From contig CAAGMI010000178.1 of assembly GCA_900771005.1 (NCBI GenBank), positions 1-24,114 of the forward strand: 24,114 nucleotides of DNA, given 5' to 3'. Source of the DNA: Rikenellaceae bacterium. Its GTDB lineage: Bacteria; Bacteroidota; Bacteroidia; Bacteroidales; UBA932. Each line of letters opens with the position of its first letter. Within the stretch, counting starts at the first letter, position 1. A program made the translations under genes and the position numbers. Positions 14,946-21,013 of this stretch are shown here, in pieces. Under the pieces are notes generated by a model. That model made no database searches. It was given only the letters and a program-made list of their open reading frames with translations, and was not told the origin of the DNA.

Positions 14946-16088
14946 CTATCCAAGGAATCCGAGGAGGATACCTGCAGCTACTGCAGACCCGATAACGCCT
15001 GCTACGTTCGGTGCCATGGCGTGCATCAGGAGATGGTTTCCAGGATCGCATTCCAGACCTACTGTCTCGGATACACGGGCGCTGTCAGGCACTGCTGACA
15101 CACCGGCGTTACCGATGAGAGGATTGATCTTATGACCTTCCTTGCAGAAGAGGTTCATGAACTTCACAAAGAGTACACCGCAGGTAGTGGCGATGATGAA
15201 TGACAGAAGTCCGAGTCCGAAGATCTTCACTGAGTTTCCTGTAAGGAATACATCTGCCTGTGTGGATGCACCTACTGTGAGGCCGATGAGTGTGGTCACT
15301 ACATCGATGAGCGGTCCGCGGGCGGTCTCTGCGAGACGGCGGGTAACGCCTGACTCCTTGAGAAGGTTACCGAAGAACAGCATACCGAGCAGTGGAAGAC
15401 CTGAAGGGACGATGAAAGCTGTGCAGATGAATCCTACGATAGGGAAGATGATCTTCTCTTTCTGGCTTACCGTACGAGGTCTGGCCATACGGATCATGCG
15501 TTCTTTTTTTGTGGTGAGGAGAAGCATTATCGGCTTCTGGATCACCGGCACGAGGGCCATATACGAGTAGGCCGATACGGCGATGGCTCCCATAAGTTCC
15601 GGAGCGAGACGTCCGCTGAGGAAGATGGCGGTAGGACCGTCAGCGCCTCCGATGATACCTATGGCTCCGGCCTCGCTAGGTGTGAAGCCAAAAGCCAATG
15701 CCAGGAGGTACGCACCGAAGATACCGCATTGTGCAGCCGCTCCGATGAGAATCAACCGTGGCTGGGATATCAGCGCGGAGAAGTCGGTCATGGCTCCGAT
15801 GCCGAGGAATATCAGCGGCGGATACCATCCTTGTTTTACACCCTGATACAATATGTTCAGAACAGAACCTTGCTCATAGATGCTGACCTGGAGGCCCGGG
15901 AAGAGCGGGATGTTACCCACGATCATACCGAAACCGATAGGCACCAGAAGCAGTGGCTCCCAATGTTTGACAATACCCAGTGTGATGAAGACAAGACCGA
16001 TGCCTATCATCACCAGGTGCTGCCAGGTGCAATTCGCAAATCCGGTGAACTGCCAGAATTGCTGGAGACTTTCAACTATATTTTCCAT
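14946..16088 (-). CDS. Na+-translocating decarboxylase, membrane beta subunit
   Basis: The 380-residue product is an integral membrane protein with about nine or more hydrophobic segments. It contains the family hallmark GGADGPTAIFLSGRLAPELMGAIAVSAYSYMALVP with D150 in the position of the Na+-coupling aspartate of oxaloacetate decarboxylase beta, and a C-terminal repeat with NPLIGNAGVSAVPDSARV. It takes the carboxyl group from carboxybiotin, releases CO2 and moves Na+ out of the cell. The homologous oxaloacetate decarboxylase beta subunit is the same family; methylmalonyl-CoA is assigned from the neighbours. The ATG overlaps the stop of the carrier gene by one base. Confidence 0.94.
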   Translation of the reverse strand: MENIVESLQQFWQFTGFANCTWQHLVMIGIGLVFITLGIVKHWEPLLLVPIGFGMIVGNIPLFPGLQVSIYEQGSVLNILYQGVKQGWYPPLIFLGIGAMTDFSALISQPRLILIGAAAQCGIFGAYLLALAFGFTPSEAGAIGIIGGADGPTAIFLSGRLAPELMGAIAVSAYSYMALVPVIQKPIMLLLTTKKERMIRMARPRTVSQKEKIIFPIVGFICTAFIVPSGLPLLGMLFFGNLLKESGVTRRLAETARGPLIDVVTTLIGLTVGASTQADVFLTGNSVKIFGLGLLSFIIATTCGVLFVKFMNLFCKEGHKINPLIGNAGVSAVPDSARVSETVGLECDPGNHLLMHAMAPNVAGVIGSAVAAGILLGFLG

Positions 16089-16546
16089 TAAGCGATAGTT
16101 ACTACGTTTGCACCTTCAAGCACTGAGTCACCCTTTGCTACGTGGATGGCTGCAACTGTTCCGTCAAACTCCGAAAGAATCTCGTTCTCCATCTTCATGG
16201 CTTCGAGGACAGCAAGTTTCTGGCCTCTCTTGACGGCCTGACCTTCCTTGACGTCTATGCTGAGGATGACGCCAGGAAGAGGGCTCTTTACGACTTTACC
16301 GCCAGCAGGAGCGGCTGCCTTTGGTGCTGCAGGGGCTGCTGCAGGAGTTGGAGCTGCCTGTGCTGCAGGGGCTGCCTTTGGCGCTGCTACAGGAGCTGCT
16401 GCAGGAGCTGGAGCCGGTGCCGGAGCATTTTCGAGTTCTACGCTGTATGAAACACCATTTACTGTGACGTCGGCATTCTTGCCTTCAATGCCGTTGATGG
16501 CTACGTTATATTCGTTGCCGTTGATTTTGAATTTATATTCTTTCAT
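16088..16546 (-). CDS. Biotin carboxyl carrier subunit of methylmalonyl-CoA decarboxylase
   Basis: From ATG at 16546 (two bases after the gamma-subunit stop) the product is 152 residues. An N-terminal module of about 40 residues (KEYKFKINGNEYNVAINGIEG) is followed by an Ala/Pro-rich swinging linker of about 45 residues and a C-terminal biotinyl domain. The biotin-accepting lysine is K118 in EAMKMEN. It shuttles CO2 between the carboxyltransferase and the membrane beta subunit. Longer readings starting upstream run through the gamma gene in another frame and are not credible. Its modification needs the biotin ligase encoded at 18696-19286. Confidence 0.95.
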   Translation of the reverse strand: MKEYKFKINGNEYNVAINGIEGKNADVTVNGVSYSVELENAPAPAPAPAAAPVAAPKAAPAAQAAPTPAAAPAAPKAAAPAGGKVVKSPLPGVILSIDVKEGQAVKRGQKLAVLEAMKMENEILSEFDGTVAAIHVAKGDSVLEGANVVTIA

Positions 16547-16548
16547 GA

Positions 16549-16995
16549 TTATCTCTGTTTTCTGAGGTTCAACATTTTGTTTCCCCATGCGCTCTGGCAT
16601 GGCTTTATGGTAAGCACGAACGGACCACCGTCGTGTGAGCTGCAACTGAGGTGCAAGTGAAGCGCGGTGGCGATGGCTGCATAAACCTCGTCGCCTCCGT
16701 TCATCTGAAGAGCCATGGCTATGGCTGTAGCCACCTCGTCATCCACCTTTCCGGTCGATACTTTCTTCACGGCTTTCTTCTGTCTTCTCTCCTCATGGGC
16801 TTTCTTGTATTTTCCCGAGAAGATGTTTCCGGACAGATTGTAGATGAAGAAAAGTATGATCAGGCCGATGAATACGGTACTTACCGCAATGAGGGTAAGT
16901 ATGAAACCGTGAGGGTCAGTCTGCCACAGACTTTCAGCTTTTTCTGTTATTGTGTGACCGTCTATGTACGGTCTGGCTTCGAGCAAGGTTATCAT
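16549..16995 (-). CDS. Na+-translocating decarboxylase gamma-type subunit (OadG-like)
   Basis: The 148-residue product has one strong membrane helix at about residues 31-55 (FILTLIAVSTVFIGLIILFF) followed by a basic cytoplasmic stretch (KKAHEERRQKKAVKK) and a C-terminal helix pair ending in SAWGNKMLNLRKQR, the ending typical of Bacteroidota OadG-like proteins. It anchors the carboxyltransferase to the beta subunit. It overlaps mmdA by four bases (ATGA), so it is translationally coupled. Confidence 0.85.
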   Translation of the reverse strand: MITLLEARPYIDGHTITEKAESLWQTDPHGFILTLIAVSTVFIGLIILFFIYNLSGNIFSGKYKKAHEERRQKKAVKKVSTGKVDDEVATAIAMALQMNGGDEVYAAIATALHLHLSCSSHDGGPFVLTIKPCQSAWGNKMLNLRKQR

Positions 16996-18545
16996 AACGG
17001 CAGATTATCGTGTTTCTTGGCAGGGACATTCTGCTGCTTGCCTCGGAGTGACTCGAGAGCGCGGATCACGCGGAAACGTGTGGTTGCAGGCTCGATCACA
17101 TCCTCTATGTAACCCTTCTGAGCTGCCTGATAAGGATTTGCGAAAAGGTCATTGTACTCGGCTGTACGTGCGGCTTTGATTTCCGCTCTCTTTGCCGGAT
17201 CCTCTTCATCCTTGAGCTCCTTCCCGTAAAGGACACCTACAGCGCCGTCGGCACCCATTACAGCTATGTTGGCTGTAGGCCAAGCGTAGTTGATGTCACC
17301 ACGAAGCTGCTTGCAGCTCATCACGATGTGTGCTCCACCATAGCTCTTGCGCAGAGTAACAGTAACCTTAGGAACTGTAGCCTCGCCGTATGCGTAGAGA
17401 AGTTTTGCTCCGTGTGTGATGATACCGCCATATTCCTGCTGTGTGCCGCAGAGGAATCCCGGAACGTCCACGAGGGTCACGAGCGGAATGTTGAATGCGT
17501 CGCAGAAGCGTACGAACCTGGCAGCCTTGCGGCTTGCGTTGATGTCGAGCACACCGGCCATAGCCTTAGGCTGGTTTGCCACGACGCCCACGCTCTGCCC
17601 GTTCATGTGGGCGAAGCCTACGATTATGTTCTTAGCGAATGAGGCGTGTACCTCGAAGAAATCGCCATCATCCACGATGCTGTTGATGACGGTGTACATG
17701 TCATATGCCTGGTTGAGGTTCTCAGGGATGAATGTATTGAGTGAGTCATCGAGTCTTCCGGCCGGATCGTTGGTCGGCTTGACAGGTGCTTCTTCCAGAT
17801 TGTTCTGAGGAAGGAAGGAGAGAAGTTTCTTGAGGGATTCAATGGCTTCAGTTTCATTTTCGGCAGCGAAATGTGCCACGCCGCTCTTGGAAGTATGAAC
17901 CCAGGAACCTCCAAGGTCTTCCTGACTTACGACTTCTCCTGTTACGCTCTTCACAACGGATGGTCCGGTGAGGAACATGTAGGAAGTATCTTTCACCATA
18001 AGGGTGAAGTCGGTCAGTGCAGGGGAGTAGACAGCTCCACCGGCGCAAGGACCGAAGATACCGCTGATCTGCGGGATCACTCCTGAACAGAGGATATTCC
18101 TTTCAAAGATGTCGGCATATCCTGCAAGGGCGTCGATACCCTCCTGGATACGTGCTCCGCCGGAGTCATTGATGCCGATAAACGGTGCTCCGCACTGCAG
18201 TGCCATATCCATGACCTTGCAGATCTTTTCGGACATCGTCTTGCTCAAAGAACCACCGCTGACGGTGAAATCCTGAGCGAAAACATAAACGATACGACCG
18301 TCGATCGTACCTCTACCCGTTACGACGCCATCTCCGTCGGTGTGGGATTTTTCCATACCGAAATTGGTGCAACGGTGCTGAACGAAGGTGTCGAATTCTT
18401 CGAAGCTGCCTTCATCAAGCAGCATCGCCAGGCGCTCGCGTGCGGTCAGCTTTCCTTTCTCGTGCTGTGCATCGATTCTTTTCTGACCTCCACCAAGCTC
18501 GGCTTTGGCCCTGCGGGCCTTGAGAGAACTGAGTTTGTCTTCCAT
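16992..18545 (-). CDS. mmdA: Methylmalonyl-CoA decarboxylase alpha subunit (carboxyltransferase)
   Basis: The 517-residue product is a crotonase-fold carboxyltransferase with both halves complete: the N-half acyl-CoA site INDSGGARIQEGIDALAGYADIF and GPCAGGAVYSPALTDF, and the C-half VDVPGFLCGTQQEYGGIITHGAKLLYAY and KSYGGAHIVMSCKQLRGD. It moves the carboxyl group from (S)-methylmalonyl-CoA to biotin on the carrier protein. The family includes propionyl-CoA carboxylase beta subunits, but there is no biotin carboxylase gene here and a Na+-pump beta subunit is in the same operon, so the decarboxylase direction is favoured. It is the first gene of the operon, with a leader of about 50 bases. Confidence 0.95.
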   Translation of the reverse strand: MEDKLSSLKARRAKAELGGGQKRIDAQHEKGKLTARERLAMLLDEGSFEEFDTFVQHRCTNFGMEKSHTDGDGVVTGRGTIDGRIVYVFAQDFTVSGGSLSKTMSEKICKVMDMALQCGAPFIGINDSGGARIQEGIDALAGYADIFERNILCSGVIPQISGIFGPCAGGAVYSPALTDFTLMVKDTSYMFLTGPSVVKSVTGEVVSQEDLGGSWVHTSKSGVAHFAAENETEAIESLKKLLSFLPQNNLEEAPVKPTNDPAGRLDDSLNTFIPENLNQAYDMYTVINSIVDDGDFFEVHASFAKNIIVGFAHMNGQSVGVVANQPKAMAGVLDINASRKAARFVRFCDAFNIPLVTLVDVPGFLCGTQQEYGGIITHGAKLLYAYGEATVPKVTVTLRKSYGGAHIVMSCKQLRGDINYAWPTANIAVMGADGAVGVLYGKELKDEEDPAKRAEIKAARTAEYNDLFANPYQAAQKGYIEDVIEPATTRFRVIRALESLRGKQQNVPAKKHDNLPL

Positions 18546-18603
18546 ATCTTATATTAAAACGTTGTAATTTGCTGTCTCAATCGAGAGATTCTGTATAATC
18601 ATA

Positions 18604-18625
18604 CAAAGATATTGACTTTGTCAAT
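18604..18625 (-). promoter_or_regulatory. Promoter and 15-bp dyad of the propionate operon
   Basis: On the minus strand TATCTTTG (18611-18604) is a perfect TAnnTTTG box, 59 bases before the mmdA ATG; I see no good -33 box. Touching its upstream edge is a perfect dyad, ATTGAC-TTT-GTCAAT (18611-18625), which also fits the T-N11-A form of LysR-family sites (T18612 to A18624). A regulator bound here would sit between the promoter boxes. Confidence 0.55.
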
Positions 18626-18651
18626 CACGGGGTAGTTTTTACTATTATATT

Positions 18652-18683
18652 TTTCGATAGCGGCAATCGGTTGCTATCGAAAT
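18652..18683. repeat. Inverted repeat between birA and the propionate operon
   Basis: TTTCGATAGC and GCTATCGAAA form a 10-bp stem with an 11-12 base loop, 13 bases after the birA stop. It is placed where a birA terminator should be, but on the minus strand it is followed by A-rich rather than T-rich sequence. It may be a weak terminator or an RNA-end stabilising hairpin. Confidence 0.5.
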
Positions 18684-18695
18684 TGACTCCTGGCG

Positions 18696-19286
18696 TCAGA
18701 GTCTGACAACGACCTTGTTGAACTCCTCTATGATTTCGGCTGCACCTCCGGGTGCGGATACCTGTGCGCTGCGTCGCGCAAGTGCTTCCGACAGTTGCTG
18801 CAGTTCCTCGTGAGTGTCATATTCCTGTCCGGTCAGCTCCTTGAGGCTCACCGGATTGGGCAATTCGGCCGGCCAGTCCGTCTGGTTGAGGTCGAGACCC
18901 ACTCCGACTATGGAGAATTCAATCATTCCGGCGTGGATTGTGTTCTCCACGAGTATCCCGCAGATCTTCTTTTCCCCGACCCAGATGTCATTCGGCCACT
19001 TTATCCATGGCTCGATGCCCTTTGTGAGCAGATAATCACGTATGCCCAGCGCCATTATGGATGTTACGGCGAGAGCATCCGACCCTTTCAGGCAGCGATG
19101 CCGCAGCAGAATCGAGAATGTAAGGTTCTGTCCGGGCGCGGAATGCCAGGTATGTTCGCCCTGTCCTCTTCCCGCTGACTGCATCTCGGCCGCTACTATC
19201 GTGAGGTCGCCTGACTGATCCAGACGTCTTCTGAGTTCATTGTTCGTTGAGTCGGTGCTTTTCAGCCAGATTATCCTGCTTTCCAT
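18696..19286 (-). CDS. birA: Biotin-[acyl-CoA carboxylase] ligase, catalytic domain only
   Basis: The 196-residue product has the biotin ligase core: the ATP/biotin loop AGRGQGEHTWHSAPGQNLTFS (about 38-58), KWPNDIWVGEKKICGILVEN (96-115) with the catalytic lysine in KICGILVE, and VGVGLDLNQ. There is no N-terminal HTH, so it is not a repressor type. It stops soon after EEFNKVVVRL, where most ligases continue for about 40-50 residues into a small SH3-like C-terminal domain; no frameshift restoring that domain is visible. It lies just upstream of the operon that encodes the biotin carrier, on the same strand, with its own promoter. Confidence 0.9.
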   Translation of the reverse strand: MESRIIWLKSTDSTNNELRRRLDQSGDLTIVAAEMQSAGRGQGEHTWHSAPGQNLTFSILLRHRCLKGSDALAVTSIMALGIRDYLLTKGIEPWIKWPNDIWVGEKKICGILVENTIHAGMIEFSIVGVGLDLNQTDWPAELPNPVSLKELTGQEYDTHEELQQLSEALARRSAQVSAPGGAAEIIEEFNKVVVRL

Positions 19287-19311
19287 TGTTCCTTTCTTGA
19301 GATACGCGCTG

Positions 19312-19319
19312 CAAATTTA
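19312..19319 (-). promoter_or_regulatory. birA -7 box
   Basis: TAAATTTG on the minus strand matches TAnnTTTG, 26 bases before the birA ATG. AAGGA lies just before the ATG as a ribosome site. A T-rich stretch about 22 bases upstream is the only -33 candidate. Confidence 0.5.
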
Positions 19320-19351
19320 CAACTTTACAGGCTTTTCTGGAAAAAACACAT

Positions 19352-19377
19352 TATCTTTGTGAATGTCAAGACCACAA
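19352..19377 (+). promoter_or_regulatory. lysR -7 box and overlapping inverted repeat
   Basis: TATCTTTG (19352-19359) is a perfect TAnnTTTG box for the LysR gene. TTGTG (19357-19361) and CACAA (19373-19377) are inverted arms 11 bases apart, ending directly at the ATG. The spacer contains TGTCAA, as in the dyad at the propionate operon. This could be a site for autoregulation; the predicted leader would be only about 13 bases. Confidence 0.45.
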
Positions 19378-19378
19378 T

Positions 19379-20281
19379 ATGGAACTCAGGCAGTTGAAGT
19401 ATTTTGTCAGAACGGCGCAGACTCTGAATTTCTCTGAGGCCGCACGCGGTCTGCACGTCAGCCAAAGCACTCTCTCACAGCAGATAAAGTCGCTCGAGAA
19501 TGAACTCGGTACGATCCTGTTCCAGCGTGACTCCCATTCTGCTTCCCTGACTCAAAGCGGGGCGATGCTGCTGCCGCTTGCAATTCAGACCATCCAGGAT
19601 GCCGAAGCGTGCAAGGCACAGGTGAATGACCTCAAGGAGATGCTGACAGGCGAACTCAATATCGGCGTAACATACTCCTTCAGTCATATTCTCACGGAAA
19701 CTGTGAAGAATTTCGCCAGGGAGTACCCGGGCGTGAAACTCAATATCTTCTACAGAAATATGGAGGAACTGATGGAGGCGCTCCGTCACCGGGAAGTGGA
19801 CCTGGTGCTGGCGTTCAAGCCGGGACAACCATATAACGAGATCGAGTCCGACAACCTTTTCAGTGACAGGCTTTCCGTGATAATGCGCAAAGACCATCCG
19901 CTGGCAGGCAGGAAATCCATAAGCCTTAAAGAACTCGAACGCTACCGTCTCGCCATCCCGGCAAAAGGCCTTCAGGCACGCAATGCACTTGAGGAATATA
20001 TCTGCATCGAGCGTTCCGACCTCAATGTCTGCCTGGAAATCAACGAGGCCAATATCCTGCTTGACATTGTTCAGGACAACAACCTTCTTACCATGCTGTC
20101 CGAGGCGTCCGTTCGCGGAAGGGACCTTCTGAAAGCAGTGCCGCTTGACCTTCCGAAAAACCAGATGCAGGGCTGTGTCCATACTCTCAAACGCGTACTG
20201 CACAAGCGGAGCACGGAGGTCTTCGTGAAAATGCTCCGCGACGCAAATATTATTCAGGAACTATCTGACAAATGGCTATAA
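19379..20281 (+). CDS. LysR-family transcriptional regulator
   Basis: The 300-residue product has the N-terminal winged HTH of the family (MELRQLKYFVRTAQTLNFSEAARGLHVSQSTLSQQIKSLE, residues 1-41), a linker helix, and a C-terminal effector-binding domain with two periplasmic-binding-protein-like lobes (GELNIGVTYSF starting at about 91). The effector cannot be inferred. It is divergent from birA, with 92 bases between the start codons, and overlaps the carbonic anhydrase gene by 10 bases, so it is co-expressed with it. Regulation of birA, of its own operon, or of the propionate operon whose promoter is 0.7 kb away are all possible; a T-N11-A dyad at that promoter favours the last. Confidence 0.93.
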   Translation: MELRQLKYFVRTAQTLNFSEAARGLHVSQSTLSQQIKSLENELGTILFQRDSHSASLTQSGAMLLPLAIQTIQDAEACKAQVNDLKEMLTGELNIGVTYSFSHILTETVKNFAREYPGVKLNIFYRNMEELMEALRHREVDLVLAFKPGQPYNEIESDNLFSDRLSVIMRKDHPLAGRKSISLKELERYRLAIPAKGLQARNALEEYICIERSDLNVCLEINEANILLDIVQDNNLLTMLSEASVRGRDLLKAVPLDLPKNQMQGCVHTLKRVLHKRSTEVFVKMLRDANIIQELSDKWL

Positions 20282-20781
20282 TCAAAGAACTTAACGGTAA
20301 GACACCCATAGTGGGGCAGCGGTGTTTCCTCGCGGAGAACGCTGCATTGATAGGTGATGTGACCATCGGTGATGACTGCAGTATATGGTATGGCACCGTG
20401 TTGCGCGGGGATGTAAACCCCATTGTGATCGGCGACAGGGTGAATATCCAGGACGGAGCAGTAGTCCATACCCTCTACAAGCGCTCTGTAGTCGAAATAG
20501 GCAATGACGTATCCGTAGGACACAATGCAGTGATACACGGCGCCAAAGTCGGCAACAATGTACTTGTGGGAATGGGTGCCATACTGATGGATAACGCCGT
20601 CATTCCTGACAATACGATAATTGCCGCCGGCGCGGTCGTGCTCAGCAATCAGATCCTCGAGCCTGGCGTCTATGCCGGCATTCCGGCAAAAAAGGTCAAG
20701 GACGCATCCGAAGCCGTGGCCGAGGCTGCCCATAAAAATGCTCAGGGCTATCTTCTCTACAAAGACTGGTACAAGGATTGA
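20272..20781 (+). CDS. Gamma-class carbonic anhydrase family protein
   Basis: The 169-residue product is a left-handed beta-helix of hexapeptide repeats (IGDVTIGDDCSIWYGTVLRGD, VEIGNDVSVGHNAVIHGAKVGNNVLVGMGAIL). The three zinc-ligand histidines of the gamma class are in place: H66 (VVHTL), H84 and H89 (VGHNAVIHG). Such YrdA/PaaY-like proteins form trimers with the metal between subunits; some are proven carbonic anhydrases, others are of unknown activity. Translation is coupled to the LysR gene by a 10-base overlap. CO2 from methylmalonyl-CoA decarboxylation, or CO2 needed for succinate formation, would be a sensible substrate in this context. Confidence 0.88.
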   Translation: MAIIKELNGKTPIVGQRCFLAENAALIGDVTIGDDCSIWYGTVLRGDVNPIVIGDRVNIQDGAVVHTLYKRSVVEIGNDVSVGHNAVIHGAKVGNNVLVGMGAILMDNAVIPDNTIIAAGAVVLSNQILEPGVYAGIPAKKVKDASEAVAEAAHKNAQGYLLYKDWYKD

Positions 20782-20790
20782 AATTTTCCG

Positions 20791-20798
20791 TATATTTG
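20791..20798 (+). promoter_or_regulatory. -7 box of the cobalamin-riboswitch transcript
   Basis: TATATTTG matches TAnnTTTG perfectly and lies 10 bases after the carbonic anhydrase stop. Transcription would start near 20805, exactly where the first stem of the riboswitch begins. No clear -33 box. Confidence 0.55.
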
Positions 20799-20799
20799 C

Positions 20800-21006
20800 A
20801 CGTCTTATGGTGAGCCGCTTTGTCGGCTTGAAAAGGGAATCAGGTGAAATGCCTGGACTGTGCCCGCAGCTGTAAGTTCCAAAGATGTGTCACATTCTGT
20901 GCCATTGTCCGTTCGGATGAGAAGGCGTGACTCCGGAACAAGTCAGAAGACCTGCCATAGGTAAGTCAAACTGGTGAAACCCGGGGGCAGGTTTCCGTTG
21001 AGACGT
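20800..21006 (+). ncRNA. Cobalamin riboswitch
   Basis: The conserved core is clear: AAGGGAATCAGGTGAAATGC, then CTGGACTGTGCCCGCAGCTG and TAA, a GCC-containing arm, and the 3' box AGTCAGAAGACCTGCC. Stem P1 pairs CTTATGG (20804-20810) with CCATAGG (20955-20961). Downstream, GGCAGG (20986-20991) can pair with CCTGCC (20951-20956) of the core, and AGACGT (21001-21006) with ACGTCT (20800-20805), just before the btuB ATG at 21014. There is no T-run, so control is likely at translation: bound B12 would close the start region and lower synthesis of the B12 receptor. Confidence 0.95.
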
Positions 21007-21013
21007 ACAAATA

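Noticed and set aside
16300..16430. GCAGGAGCT-rich repetitive DNA
   Set aside because: It encodes the Ala/Pro linker of the biotin carrier, where such low complexity is expected.
16992..18545. mmdA read as a propionyl-CoA carboxylase beta subunit
   Set aside because: No biotin carboxylase gene is present, and the Na+-pump beta and gamma subunits are coupled to it, which favours decarboxylation.
19475..20203. 242-codon minus-strand frame opposite the LysR gene
   Set aside because: The LysR protein is complete and typical; the reverse frame has no supporting signals.
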